The notes beneath the pieces were generated by a model. It did no database searches, was not told where the DNA came from, and was given only the letters and a program-made list of their open reading frames with translations. A stretch of DNA of 64,000 bases from Thermorudis peleae (GTDB taxonomy: Bacteria; Chloroflexota; Chloroflexia; Thermomicrobiales; Thermomicrobiaceae): the NCBI RefSeq assembly GCF_000744775.1, contig NZ_JQMP01000003.1:62001-126000 (forward strand), written 5' to 3'. Below, piece after piece: positions 1 to 8,489 of this stretch. The translations under genes were made by a program, and so were the position numbers. Each line of letters begins with the position of its first letter. Positions within the stretch are counted from its first letter, which is position 1.

Positions 1-1
1 A

Positions 2-361
2 GGCTTCTTTGACGCAGTGCCTATTGCCATTGAGGAGGCGGCGCTGGTCGATGGGGCAAGCCGGCTCCGCGCCGCTTTCCAGGTCGTGCTGCCGCTTGCT
101 GGCCAGGGGGTGGCTGCGGCAGGGCTGATTGGCTTCATCGGCGCGTGGAGCGAATTCCTTATCCCGCTCGTCTTGATTTCTGACCAGGACAAGATGCCGA
201 TCTCGATCGGGATGTTCCGGGCATGGATTTCCTACACGCAGGTTGACTGGGGATTGCTCGCTGCCTTGTCGATAACCTACATGATCCCGGCTGTCGTGTT
301 CTACGTCATTGCCCGACGCGCCTTACAAAGCTCGATTGCTGGTGGGCTGTCGGGTGTCTAG
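2..361 (+). CDS. ABC transporter permease, C-terminal part (MalG-like, truncated by window edge)
   Basis: The frame is open from the first bases of the window, so only the last ~120 residues of an inner-membrane permease are visible. The fragment contains the EAA loop (EEAALVDGASRLRAAF...LPLA) that contacts the ATPase in binding-protein-dependent sugar importers. Two hydrophobic segments follow, around GLIGFIGAWSEFLIPLVLI and MIPAVVFYVIA. The spacing from the EAA loop to the C terminus fits the MalG/UgpE branch of carbohydrate permeases. The next gene, a Gfo/Idh/MocA dehydrogenase, starts 53 bases downstream in the same direction. The transporter therefore probably imports the sugar or cyclitol that the following genes degrade; the substrate itself is inference. 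Confidence 0.85.
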   Translation, partial: GFFDAVPIAIEEAALVDGASRLRAAFQVVLPLAGQGVAAAGLIGFIGAWSEFLIPLVLISDQDKMPISIGMFRAWISYTQVDWGLLAALSITYMIPAVVFYVIARRALQSSIAGGLSGV

Positions 362-413
362 GCCCACAGCGGTACTGTTTCACCACGGCTCGGCCAGATG
401 ATGGGAGGAGAGT

Positions 414-1463
414 GTGCAACCGATCGGTGTGGATGCGCGTGCGGCTGAGCCGCCGTTGCGCGTTGCGGTTTTTGGTTGTGGAGTGATGGCTCGAGAGCAT
501 GTCAAGGCTGCCCTGCAACGGCCTGGACGCGTCACCGTCGTGGCCGTTTGTGATCCGTCGCCGCAGGCGTATGCGGCAATGGCCGCGTTGTTTGAGGCAG
601 TTGGGCAACCCGCGCCGCCGAACGTGCCCGACCTGGCTCTCCTGCTTGCGCGTTACCATGATCAGCTTGACCTGGTGCTGATTGCTACGCCGCATGCCGT
701 CCATTTTGCGCAGGCGAGTGCGGTACTCGCCGCTGGGCTGCCAGTTATCCTAGAAAAGCCCATGGTCACCACGGTGGAAGAGGCGAGGGCATTGGTTGCG
801 GCGCAGCATCGCGCTGGGCGCGAACTGATCGTGGCGTTTAATGGCAGCCTCTCACCACGCATTCGGGAGGCGGCACGGCTGCTCCAGCAGGGCGAGCTTG
901 GAGATATCCTGCTCATTGCAGGAACCATCTGGGAGGGATGGCGCACTGCCTATCGCGGCCACTGGAAGCAAGATCCAGCGGTATCGGGCGGAGGGTTCTT
1001 CTTCGATACCGGAGCGCACCTGCTGAACACAGTCGCTGATCTCGCTGGACAGCCGATCATTGAGGTGGCCGCGTGGCTTGACGAGCGGGGTGGCCCTCCC
1101 GGCCTCGAAATCCTTGGGACCGTGATGGCACGGCTCCAGCGTGGTGGGCTGGTCTCGCTGGCAGCCTGCGGAGACACGATTCGTGTCTGTGCTTCGGAAA
1201 TTACAGTGTTTTGTACCCAGGGCATCGTTCGGACCGATGCGTGGGGGCGGAGCCTCGCTGTCCAGCGGAACGGTGAGGAGACAGCGTATGACATTACGCA
1301 GGACGAGCCACATGACGTATGGGACGTTGCCCAGGCCGTGCTGCGCCACGGTCAGCCCAATCCCTGCCCACCGGAAGCAGGACTGCGGATGGCACTGTTC
1401 TGGGAAGCAATCCAGCGTTCGGCGAAGCAGGGTGGGCAACCAGTTGTCATACAGCCTGACTGA
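414..1463 (+). CDS. Gfo/Idh/MocA family NAD(P)-dependent oxidoreductase
   Basis: This 349-residue protein has the typical family length. It has an N-terminal Rossmann fold with a glycine-rich loop (FGCGVMAREH, about residues 21-30) and the conserved EKP motif near residue 118 (ILEKPMVTT), whose lysine is catalytic in the family. The C-terminal alpha/beta domain holds a GGFFFDTGAHLLN stretch carrying the family's conserved D and H near the substrate. Members oxidise sugars, inositols or amino sugars in the cytoplasm. The GTG start is preceded by GGGAGGAG at a short spacing. It sits between a sugar permease and a ThuA/IolD pair, which favours a role in polyol or inositol oxidation. The exact substrate cannot be read from the sequence. 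Confidence 0.88.
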   Translation: MQPIGVDARAAEPPLRVAVFGCGVMAREHVKAALQRPGRVTVVAVCDPSPQAYAAMAALFEAVGQPAPPNVPDLALLLARYHDQLDLVLIATPHAVHFAQASAVLAAGLPVILEKPMVTTVEEARALVAAQHRAGRELIVAFNGSLSPRIREAARLLQQGELGDILLIAGTIWEGWRTAYRGHWKQDPAVSGGGFFFDTGAHLLNTVADLAGQPIIEVAAWLDERGGPPGLEILGTVMARLQRGGLVSLAACGDTIRVCASEITVFCTQGIVRTDAWGRSLAVQRNGEETAYDITQDEPHDVWDVAQAVLRHGQPNPCPPEAGLRMALFWEAIQRSAKQGGQPVVIQPD

Positions 1464-1478
1464 AAGGGGTGCAGCGCG

Positions 1479-2231
1479 ATGACGGTGAAGCCGGTGCGGG
1501 TGACGATCTGGAACGAATACCGGCACGAGCGACAGGATCCCGCGGTGCGTGCCCACTATCCGGCAGGCATCCACGCGGTGCTGGCCGCAGCCCTGGAGGC
1601 GGCTGGCTGCACGGTGCGCGTGGCCACGCTGGACGAGCCGGAGCACGGGTTGGACGCGGCCACGCTGGCGGCGACCGATGTGCTGGTCTGGTGGGGCCAC
1701 CTGGCACACGAGGCCGTCGCCGACACCGTCGTCGACCGGGTGCAGCAGCGTGTGCTCGATGGCATGGGACTGGTGGTGCTGCACTCCGCCCACGAGTCGA
1801 AGATCTTCCGGCGGCTGATGGGCACGACCTGCAAGGTGATGTGGCGCGAGCGTGGGGAACGGGAGCGGGTGTGGGTGGTGCAGCCGGCCCACCCGGTCGC
1901 GGCTGGGTTGCCGGAATACTTCGAGCTGCCGCAGTCGGAGATGTATGGCGAGCCGACGGACATCCCGGCGCCCGACGAGCTCGTCTTCATCAGCTGGTTC
2001 CAGGGGGGCGAAGTCTTTCGCAGCGGTGGCGCCTACACCCGCGGCCGGGGCCGGATCTTCTACTTCAGCCCGGGCCATGAGACCTTCCCGATCTACCATC
2101 ACCCGCTCGTCCAGCGGGTCATCGTCAACGCGGTGCGCTGGGCAGCCCCCAACGACTTCTCGGGGGCGCCGGTGGCCGGTATTCGCCAGGGCGGCGCGCA
2201 CCGGCCGGACCCGCTGGAGCCGCTGGACTAA
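1479..2231 (+). CDS. ThuA-like (trehalose utilization) domain protein
   Basis: This is a 250-residue cytoplasmic protein of the ThuA family, which has a class I glutamine-amidotransferase-like fold. Family features seen are the N-terminal [11 protein letters not shown] segment, a central VLVWWGH turn, [14 protein letters not shown] in the nucleophile-elbow region (with Ser rather than Cys), and a C-terminal [12 protein letters not shown] motif followed by a [14 protein letters not shown] helix. ThuA proteins lie in sugar catabolic operons and have been linked to oxidised disaccharide or 3-keto sugar metabolism; their chemistry is poorly defined. The gene starts 15 bases after the dehydrogenase and ends 18 bases before iolD, so one transcript is likely. 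Confidence 0.85.
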   Translation: MTVKPVRVTIWNEYRHERQDPAVRAHYPAGIHAVLAAALEAAGCTVRVATLDEPEHGLDAATLAATDVLVWWGHLAHEAVADTVVDRVQQRVLDGMGLVVLHSAHESKIFRRLMGTTCKVMWRERGERERVWVVQPAHPVAAGLPEYFELPQSEMYGEPTDIPAPDELVFISWFQGGEVFRSGGAYTRGRGRIFYFSPGHETFPIYHHPLVQRVIVNAVRWAAPNDFSGAPVAGIRQGGAHRPDPLEPLD

Positions 2232-2249
2232 GGGGAGAGGAGGCCGACG

Positions 2250-4157
2250 ATGACGACGCGCCGGCTGACGGTGGCGCAGGCCCTGGTGCACTTCCTGGCA
2301 GCGCAGTATAGCGAGCGCGATGGCGTGCGCCAGCGATTGATCCGCGGGGTCTGGGCCATTTTCGGGCATGGCAACGTAGCCGGGCTGGGGCAGGCGCTGG
2401 CCGAATACGGGACGAGGCTTGGGTTGCCGACCTATCGCCCGCAGCACGAGCAAGCGATGGTGCACGCCGCGGCCGCCTTTGCCCGCCACACTGAACGGCT
2501 GAGTACGTTTGCCTGCACCGCCTCGATCGGGCCAGGCTCGACGAACATGCTCACCGCAGCCGCGGGGGCAACGATCAACCGGCTGCCGGTGCTGCTCTTG
2601 CCAGCCGATGCCTTCGCCAACCGGGTACCTGATCCTGTGCTTCAGCAACTCGAGCACCCACTGGAGCGCGACGTCAGCGTCAACGATGCGTTTCGCCCGC
2701 TCTCGCGCTTCTTTGCCCGGATCACCCGGCCGGAGCAGATGCTGGACGTCCTGCCGGAGGCGATGCGGGTGCTGACGGATCCGGCCGAGACCGGGGCGGT
2801 GACGGTGGCCTTGCCGCAGGATGTGCAGGCCGAAGCCTATGACTGGCCAGTCGCCTTCCTGGCCGAGCGGGTCTGGCCGATCCGCCGGCCGGTGCCGGAT
2901 CCGGCAGCGGTCGCCGTGGCGGCACAGCTGCTGCGGCAGGCGGAACGGCCGCTGGTGATTGTGGGCGGAGGAGCACGCTACAGTGCGGCGGGGGAGGCCC
3001 TGGCCGCGCTGGCCAGCCGCTTTGGCCTGCCGGTTGCCGAGACACAGGCGGGCAAAGGGGTGTTGAGCTGGCAGCATCCGTGGAACGTGGGGCCGATCGG
3101 GGTCAACGGCGGGCTGGCGGCTAACCGGCTGGCGCGGCAGGCTGACCTCATTCTGGCGGTCGGCACACGGCTGACCGATTTCACCACGGCGTCCAAGACG
3201 GCCTTCCAGCATCCTGCGGTGCGGGTCATCGGGCTGAACATTAACGCGGCCGATGCGGCCAAACTGGGCGGGGTGGCGCTGGTGGGCGATGCCCGGCAGG
3301 GGATAGAGGCCTTGGCGGTGGCGCTCAGCGACTGGCCGGGCACGGCTGTGCCCTACCGGGCCGAGGTGGCGCAGTTGCGGGCCGAGTGGGACGCGTGGGT
3401 CGCGGCGTGGCGCACGCCGCCCGCAGCAGCCGGGCCACGACTCCGCCAGGCGGCAGTGCTGGGAGTGCTCAACACGGTCGTCGGCGGGCGGGCGACGGTG
3501 ATCAATGCGGCGGGGAGCATGCCGGGAGAGCTGTTGCGGCTCTGGCGTGCGGAGGAGCCCGCCGCCTACCACGTCGAGTATGGCTACTCGTGCATGGGCT
3601 ACGAGTTGCCGGCAGGGATTGGAGTGAAGCTGGCCGAGCCAGACCGGGACGTGGTGGTGCTGGTGGGCGATGGGAGCTACCTCATGGCCAGCGCGGAGCT
3701 GGTCACCGCCGTGGCCGAGGGGCTTGACCTCACCGTGGTGCTGGTGGACAATGGCGGGTTTGGCTCGATCCACGGGTTACAGCAGGCGGTGGGCTCGCCG
3801 CCGTTCGGCAACCTGCTGCGGGCACGGAATCCGGCGACCGGGCAACTGGATGGGCCGCCGATCGTCGTCGACTACGTCCAGCATGCGGCGGCGATGGGAG
3901 CACGGGCCTGGGCTGTGACGAGCTACGAGGAACTGGCGGCGCGGCTAGCGGAGGCACGGCGGCTGCCGGGGGTGAAGGTGCTGGTTGTGCCGGTTGATCC
4001 AGACGACCGGCTGCCGGGCTGTGAGAGCTGGTGGGACGTGCCGGTTGCCGCAGTCTCGGAGCAGCCGGCGGTGCAGGCCGCCCGCCAGGCCTATGAGCAG
4101 GCCCGGCAGCACCAACGGTGGTTCGGGGCGCACACGGAAACGGTCACGACGCCTTGA
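2250..4157 (+). CDS. iolD: 3D-(3,5/4)-trihydroxycyclohexane-1,2-dione hydrolase (ThDP-dependent)
   Basis: This 635-residue protein has the three-domain architecture of ThDP enzymes. The N-terminal PYR domain carries a conserved Glu region (YRPQHEQAMVHAAAAFAR), the middle domain is Rossmann-like, and the PP domain has the ThDP/Mg motif (VGDGSYLM ... VDNGGFGS, about residues 472-507). The N-terminal phrase LVHFLAAQYSERDG and the FGHGNVAGLGQAL segment are characteristic of IolD and separate it from acetolactate synthase. IolD opens the ring of the diketo intermediate in myo-inositol catabolism. GGGGAGAGGAGG precedes the ATG. No other iol gene is visible downstream, so the remaining steps must be encoded elsewhere. 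A related cyclitol substrate remains possible. Confidence 0.88.
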   Translation: MTTRRLTVAQALVHFLAAQYSERDGVRQRLIRGVWAIFGHGNVAGLGQALAEYGTRLGLPTYRPQHEQAMVHAAAAFARHTERLSTFACTASIGPGSTNMLTAAAGATINRLPVLLLPADAFANRVPDPVLQQLEHPLERDVSVNDAFRPLSRFFARITRPEQMLDVLPEAMRVLTDPAETGAVTVALPQDVQAEAYDWPVAFLAERVWPIRRPVPDPAAVAVAAQLLRQAERPLVIVGGGARYSAAGEALAALASRFGLPVAETQAGKGVLSWQHPWNVGPIGVNGGLAANRLARQADLILAVGTRLTDFTTASKTAFQHPAVRVIGLNINAADAAKLGGVALVGDARQGIEALAVALSDWPGTAVPYRAEVAQLRAEWDAWVAAWRTPPAAAGPRLRQAAVLGVLNTVVGGRATVINAAGSMPGELLRLWRAEEPAAYHVEYGYSCMGYELPAGIGVKLAEPDRDVVVLVGDGSYLMASAELVTAVAEGLDLTVVLVDNGGFGSIHGLQQAVGSPPFGNLLRARNPATGQLDGPPIVVDYVQHAAAMGARAWAVTSYEELAARLAEARRLPGVKVLVVPVDPDDRLPGCESWWDVPVAAVSEQPAVQAARQAYEQARQHQRWFGAHTETVTTP

Positions 4158-4256
4158 GCCGCTCTCTGGCACCATTGGAGGTGTGAGGAAGAGCCGTTCT
4201 CGGTTGCTGACAGACCGTATCAACGGTAGAGCATTGTATCGAAATGTGAGGGGCGC

Positions 4257-5081
4257 GTGGTGCGAGCGGAAGAGCGACGGCGGCTGATTATCGAGTTACT
4301 CGAGCGTGAGGGAGAGGTCGCGGTCGACGCGCTTGCGCAGCGCTTTGGCGTCAGTCAGGTTACGATTCGCAAAGATCTGCATGAACTAGAAGAGCGTGGC
4401 ATTCTCCACCGCACGCATGGCGGGGCCATTCCGGTCCATAAAAGCCTGTTTAATCCTTCGTTCTACGAGAAGCTCAACTTTAAGCGGCAGGAAAAACAAG
4501 CGATCGCCTGGGCCGCGCTCGAGCTGATCCAAGAGGGCGACAGCATCATCCTGGATGCTGGCAGCACCACGCTCGCCCTGGCACGGCTGCTGCGCCACCG
4601 GTTTCGTCGGCTCTACGTCATCACGAATTCGATGCCGGTCGCCTTGGAACTGTCCAAGTCCGGCTTCGATGTGCTACTCACGGGCGGGCAGATGCGGCAC
4701 CATAGCCTGGCGCTCATCGGGCCGGCAGCGGTCGACATGCTGCGGCACTACCATGTCGACAAAGCGTTTCTGGGGGCGACGGGTGTGGATGACCAAGGCT
4801 ACTCGACGCCGAACCCGATTGAAGCGCAGACGAAACGGGCGCTGCTGCAGGCTGCGAGCGTGGCCTACGTGCTCGCCGACTCCAGCAAGCTTGGGCAGCC
4901 AACGCTGGCACGTTTCGCGGCGTTGGAAGAAGTGGCCCTGCTCATTACTGATGCTGCGGCCCCGGCTGACTTCTTGTCGCGCCTGGATGCACGTGGGCTC
5001 CGCTACCTTCTGGCACCGAACGTCGATGCCGTCGAAGGAAAGCGCGCGAGCGCTGGTATCGCGGCGCAAGACGATGGATGA
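4257..5081 (+). CDS. DeoR/GlpR family transcriptional repressor
   Basis: This 274-residue protein has a DeoR-type winged helix-turn-helix at about residues 5-58 (ERRRLIIELLEREGEVAVDA, then VSQVTIRKDLHELEERG and LHRTHGGA). A sugar-phosphate-binding ISOCOT domain follows, with the ligand-loop motif ILDAGSTTLALA and the LTGG and FLGATGVD segments. Such repressors respond to a phosphorylated sugar or polyol and usually control the adjacent catabolic operon. Here that is the upstream dehydrogenase/ThuA/IolD set, about 100 bases away on the same strand. The gene begins with two consecutive GTG codons; the first is used here. The effector is unknown, though a phosphorylated inositol derivative would fit the context. 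Confidence 0.9.
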   Translation: MVRAEERRRLIIELLEREGEVAVDALAQRFGVSQVTIRKDLHELEERGILHRTHGGAIPVHKSLFNPSFYEKLNFKRQEKQAIAWAALELIQEGDSIILDAGSTTLALARLLRHRFRRLYVITNSMPVALELSKSGFDVLLTGGQMRHHSLALIGPAAVDMLRHYHVDKAFLGATGVDDQGYSTPNPIEAQTKRALLQAASVAYVLADSSKLGQPTLARFAALEEVALLITDAAAPADFLSRLDARGLRYLLAPNVDAVEGKRASAGIAAQDDG

Positions 5082-5216
5082 GGCCGAGGCTCGCGCGTGG
5101 TGGTTGCTCCATCGGTGATGGAATTGGAATAGCGGCCTCGGGTATCGCGTTTGATGTAGACTGGAAAGACCAGCGCGCAGCGCGCGGAGGATTATGGGTG
5201 GAGGTAAAGGAACCCG

Positions 5217-6404
5217 ATGCCGCGAGAGTACGAGAAGCTCTTCCAAGAGATTAAGCAAGCCATTCAAGAGGTCGACGTGCACCAGCTCTACCAGGAGTTG
5301 CGGCAGGGCCGTCGTCCCGTCGTCATTGACGTGCGTGAGCGCGAGGAGTGGGAGCAAGGGTATATCCCCGGCGCGGTCTTCATTCCCCGCGGCTACCTCG
5401 AACTGCAGGTTGAAGACCGTGTGCCCGATAAGGACACGCCGGTCTACGTCTACTGCGCTGGCGGAGTACGGTCAGCCTTCGCGGCTAAGACGCTGCAGGA
5501 GATGGGCTATCGGCACGTCTACAGCGTCGCTGGCGGCTTCAGCGCGTGGAAGCATGCCGGCTACCCCTTCGTTACGCCACGGCAGTGGACGCGCGAGCAA
5601 CTGCAGCGCTACAGCCGGCACTTCCTGATTCCAGAAGTCGGCGAGTCAGGGCAAGCGCGCCTGCTCGACTCCAAGGTGCTGGTCATCGGCGCCGGCGGGC
5701 TCGGTTCGCCAGCCGCGCTGTACCTGGCCGCTGCCGGCGTTGGCACGATCGGCATCGTCGATAACGACGTCGTCGATTTGAGCAACCTGCAGCGCCAGAT
5801 CATCCACACGACTGATCGGGTCGGCCAGCCCAAGACGGAGTCGGCCCGGCAGACGCTCACCGCGCTCAACCCTGACGTGAACGTTGTGCTCCATGATGTC
5901 TGGCTGACGAGTCAGAACATTCTCGACATCATCCGCGACTACGACGTCATCGTGAACGGAGCCGACAACTTCCCAACACGCTACCTGGTCAACGACGCAG
6001 CCGTACTCCTGGGCAAGCCGGTCGTCGATGCCAGCATCTTCCGCTTCGAGGGGATGGTCACCGTCTACAAGCCGGGCGAGGGGCCATGCTACCGCTGCCT
6101 GTTCCCGGAACCACCGCCGGCTGACCTGGCGCCGACCTGCGATCAGGCGGGCGTGCTCGGCGTCCTCACGGGCGTCATCGGCGCGCTACAGGCCAACGAG
6201 GCGATCAAGCTGCTGCTCGGGCTGGGTGAGCCACTGGTCGGGCGCGTGCTGCTCTTCGACGGGCTGACAACGACCTTCCGCGAGCTGACGGTCGCTCGCG
6301 ACCCCGACTGCGCGATCTGCGGCCCGAACGCGACGGTCACGCCGGAGACGATCGGGCAGATCGACTACCAGCAGTCATGCTTGCTGCCGAGCGTGGCCGA
6401 CTAG
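5217..6404 (+). CDS. Rhodanese-E1 fusion: ThiF/MoeB/MoeZ-like sulfur-carrier adenylyltransferase and sulfurtransferase
   Basis: This 395-residue protein has an N-terminal rhodanese domain (about residues 15-120) with the active-site loop CAGGVR at about 81-86. An E1-like domain follows, with the nucleotide loop VIGAGGLGSPAALYLAAAGVG, the IVDNDVVDLSNLQRQ core and two zinc-binding CxxC pairs (CYRC and CAIC). The Cys in PTCDQAGVLG matches the acceptor Cys of MoeB/Uba4-like enzymes. It should adenylate the C-terminal glycine of a small sulfur carrier and supply sulfur to form a thiocarboxylate. MoeZ of mycobacteria has the rhodanese at the opposite end. The convergent carrier, JAMM and CysM genes provide the expected partners. 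GGAGGTAAAGGA lies ahead of the ATG. Confidence 0.9.
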   Translation: MPREYEKLFQEIKQAIQEVDVHQLYQELRQGRRPVVIDVREREEWEQGYIPGAVFIPRGYLELQVEDRVPDKDTPVYVYCAGGVRSAFAAKTLQEMGYRHVYSVAGGFSAWKHAGYPFVTPRQWTREQLQRYSRHFLIPEVGESGQARLLDSKVLVIGAGGLGSPAALYLAAAGVGTIGIVDNDVVDLSNLQRQIIHTTDRVGQPKTESARQTLTALNPDVNVVLHDVWLTSQNILDIIRDYDVIVNGADNFPTRYLVNDAAVLLGKPVVDASIFRFEGMVTVYKPGEGPCYRCLFPEPPPADLAPTCDQAGVLGVLTGVIGALQANEAIKLLLGLGEPLVGRVLLFDGLTTTFRELTVARDPDCAICGPNATVTPETIGQIDYQQSCLLPSVAD

Positions 6405-6431
6405 TTCTCCGTCCGCTACACGAGCATGAAA

Positions 6432-6463
6432 CGACGCCCCGGGGCAAACACTCCGGGGCGTCG
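6432..6463. terminator. Bidirectional terminator hairpin between convergent genes
   Basis: A perfect 11-bp stem (CGACGCCCCGG / CCGGGGCGTCG) with a 10-base loop lies between the stop codons of the rhodanese-E1 gene and the oppositely oriented JAMM protease gene. There is no strong T-run on either side. Position and symmetry support a shared terminator. Confidence 0.7.
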
Positions 6464-6485
6464 CACGCATACGGGGTTGCCAGGC

Positions 6486-6998
6486 TTACCGCTCTGCAGC
6501 GCTCCCAGACTCGGCCTCATCAATGATGCGAATGGGCACTTCGGTCACCTGGCCGTTGACGATCCGATAGGCCCGCAGGTCTGGATGCTCAGGATCAGCC
6601 AGGGAACAGATGAGGTGGTAGACGTGCGACCAGTAGGCGGCGAGCTCAATATCGGTGCGCGAGGGGCGAGCCGGGGACGCTGGGTGCGAGTGATAGTTGC
6701 CGATATGCTCGAGCCCACGGGCCTCCATGTCGCGTAGTGCTCGGAACTGCGCTTCGGGGTCCATGAAGAACCGCTCGGCGGTCAATACCTCAGGCCCGCG
6801 CAGGCCGGAGATTTTCCCTTCGGGGTAGAGCCCACGCTCGGCGAAGAACTCGGCGGCGGCGTCCGCGCGGTTCGGCACTTCGTAGACGCGCTCGACGCGG
6901 CTGCCGTGGCCAGCCAGGAGCCCACAGCACTCGCGTGGTGCTTCGCGCCGGGCGTGGGCGATGATCGCCTCGTAGTCAGCTCGCCGCAGCTCAATCAT
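6486..6998 (-). CDS. mec: JAMM/MPN+ metalloprotease (Mec-like), sulfur-carrier processing
   Basis: This 170-residue JAMM isopeptidase has all metal and catalytic positions: Glu23 in PRECCGLL, the HSHP motif with His103 and His105, and Ser113 and Asp116 in SRTD. In mycobacteria the homologous Mec cleaves cysteine from a CysO-cysteine adduct. The start ATG overlaps the stop of the upstream carrier gene (ATGA), implying translational coupling, and CysM lies one gene further upstream. The substrate is therefore very probably the neighbouring ThiS/MoaD-like protein. It may release cysteine, trim a C-terminal residue, or both. The last ~20 residues are poorly conserved in character. Confidence 0.88.
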   Translation of the reverse strand: MIELRRADYEAIIAHARREAPRECCGLLAGHGSRVERVYEVPNRADAAAEFFAERGLYPEGKISGLRGPEVLTAERFFMDPEAQFRALRDMEARGLEHIGNYHSHPASPARPSRTDIELAAYWSHVYHLICSLADPEHPDLRAYRIVNGQVTEVPIRIIDEAESGSAAER

Positions 6999-7273
6999 CG
7001 TCCGCCAGCCATCGCCGGGACGATGCCAACCTCGTCCCCCTCCTGCAACGGCGTCTCCAGTCCCTGCAACGTCCGCACGTCCTTGCCATTCACGAAGACA
7101 CTGACGAAGCGGCGCAGGCGGCCATCCGGCTCAACCAGGCGATCACGGAGACCAGGGAAATGCTGGTCGAGCGCAGCCAGCGCGTCGCCAACCGTTGTGG
7201 CCTGGACGTCAACCGAAGACTGTCCGCCAGTAAACTGGCGCAGTGGTGCGGGGATCATGACCTTGACTGCCAT
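6995..7273 (-). CDS. cysO: ThiS/MoaD-like sulfur carrier protein (CysO-like)
   Basis: This 92-residue beta-grasp protein has the hallmark C-terminal half of the MoaD/ThiS family: VFVNGKDVRTLQGLETPLQ, then EGDEVGIVPAMAGG. It ends in Gly-Gly followed by one arginine instead of stopping at Gly-Gly. Mature carriers need the free diglycine for adenylation, so the extra Arg implies proteolytic maturation, and the overlapping JAMM gene supplies a candidate protease. It lies between cysM and the JAMM gene. The gene order matches CysO-type cysteine biosynthesis better than thiamine or molybdopterin synthesis, though a shared carrier cannot be excluded. Confidence 0.85.
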   Translation of the reverse strand: MAVKVMIPAPLRQFTGGQSSVDVQATTVGDALAALDQHFPGLRDRLVEPDGRLRRFVSVFVNGKDVRTLQGLETPLQEGDEVGIVPAMAGGR

Positions 7274-7315
7274 CTGTTGCTACCCTCCCGTTCTTGCTCT
7301 GGTATCCTTCGCACG

Positions 7316-8254
7316 CTATGACCCGTCTTGCCAGAGTGGCGTACTGAGGTACTTGACGCCGCTGTCCGGCAAAATCACCACAATGACGCCATGATCGAGC
7401 TCGCGCGCAACGCGGAAAGCCGCGACGACGGCCGCCGCTGCTGACGGACCGACAAAGAGGCCCTCTTCACGGGCCAGCTGGCGGGCCATGGCAAAGGCTT
7501 CATCGGTGTTCACAAACTCCATCCGGTCGATCACCGAGGGATCGTAGATCGCTGGGACGATGGCGGTGGTGAGATGCTTAAGGCCTTCAAGGCCGTGGAA
7601 CGCGTCATCGGGCTGGACGCCGACGAGGGTGATCGCCGGGTTGAACTCCTTCAAGCGGCGGCCAGTGCCCATCATCGTGCCGGTGGTCCCTAAGCCGGCA
7701 ACGAGGTGCGTGACGGCGCCGTCGGTTTGTTCGATGATTTCGACGCCGGTGCCGTTGTAGTGGGCACGCCAGTTGGCGGGATTGCTGTACTGGTCGGCGT
7801 AGAAGTAGCGATCGGGCTCCCGCGCAGCCAGCTCGCGGGCCAGGCGAATGGCGCCGTCGGTGCCTTCATAGGGGTCGCTGAAGAGCAACTGGGCGCCGTA
7901 GGCCTGCAGGATGCGCCGCCGCTCTTCGCTAATGCTCTCCGGCACGACTAAGGTGACGGAGAAGCCCCAGGCAGCACCGATCATGGCATAGGCAATGCCC
8001 GTATTGCCCGACGTCGCATCGAGCAACGTCATGCCAGGGCGCAGCAGCCCCTGTTCCATCGCCTCCTTGACGATTTGCAAGGCTGCACGGTCCTTGATTG
8101 AGCCACCGGGGTTGAACCATTCCGCCTTGCCGAGGATCTGCACGTCTGCGGGCACGCCATGCTGCTGTGGTATCCGCTCGAGCCGGACGAGCGGCGTCCG
8201 GCCGATGCACTCGGTGACCTGCATTCCGTGTTGTTCTCGGACATGCGCTCGCAT
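7316..8254 (-). CDS. cysM: Cysteine synthase, PLP-dependent (CysM type)
   Basis: This is a fold-type II PLP enzyme of 312 residues. The Schiff-base lysine is Lys54 in NPGGSIKDRA, the substrate loop is TSGNTGIA, and the PLP phosphate loop is LGTTGTMMGTGR. A GRTPLVRL motif near the N terminus fits cysteine synthases. The start chosen is preceded by GGAAGG; the frame stays open upstream, but that stretch has no family similarity, and an internal ATG ten codons on is also possible. With the CysO-like carrier and JAMM genes 42 bases downstream, it probably uses a carrier thiocarboxylate with O-phosphoserine or O-acetylserine. Direct use of sulfide remains possible. Confidence 0.9.
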   Translation of the reverse strand: MRAHVREQHGMQVTECIGRTPLVRLERIPQQHGVPADVQILGKAEWFNPGGSIKDRAALQIVKEAMEQGLLRPGMTLLDATSGNTGIAYAMIGAAWGFSVTLVVPESISEERRRILQAYGAQLLFSDPYEGTDGAIRLARELAAREPDRYFYADQYSNPANWRAHYNGTGVEIIEQTDGAVTHLVAGLGTTGTMMGTGRRLKEFNPAITLVGVQPDDAFHGLEGLKHLTTAIVPAIYDPSVIDRMEFVNTDEAFAMARQLAREEGLFVGPSAAAAVVAAFRVARELDHGVIVVILPDSGVKYLSTPLWQDGS

Positions 8255-8489
8255 GCTCACGCTCGCCTTCCGGCTGAGCCGCTCCCAGCCTCTGCTCTTA
8301 GGATGCCAAAGCACGGAGCGGCTCGTCGCCCCACGGTCCTGCAACGCTCGTGACTAGCCGACTATTCCCCAGCCACGCCCCTGCGAGCACAGGCGCATCC
8401 GTAGTAGGATAGCGACAACGCGAGTACGCTTCGCGACGGCGAGGAGCGAGGCGCGGCAGAGGGGGCCGAGCAGCGAGGAAGGCGCAACG

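Noticed and set aside
852-3773. A 973-codon minus-strand open frame over the catabolic operon
   Set aside because: It lies antisense to four well-supported genes, is rich in Arg, His and Pro, and shows no family motif. It is a by-product of high GC content.
8255-8344. A 30-residue longer CysM start
   Set aside because: The added residues have no similarity to cysteine synthases and no ribosome-binding site; GGAAGG favours the start at 8254.
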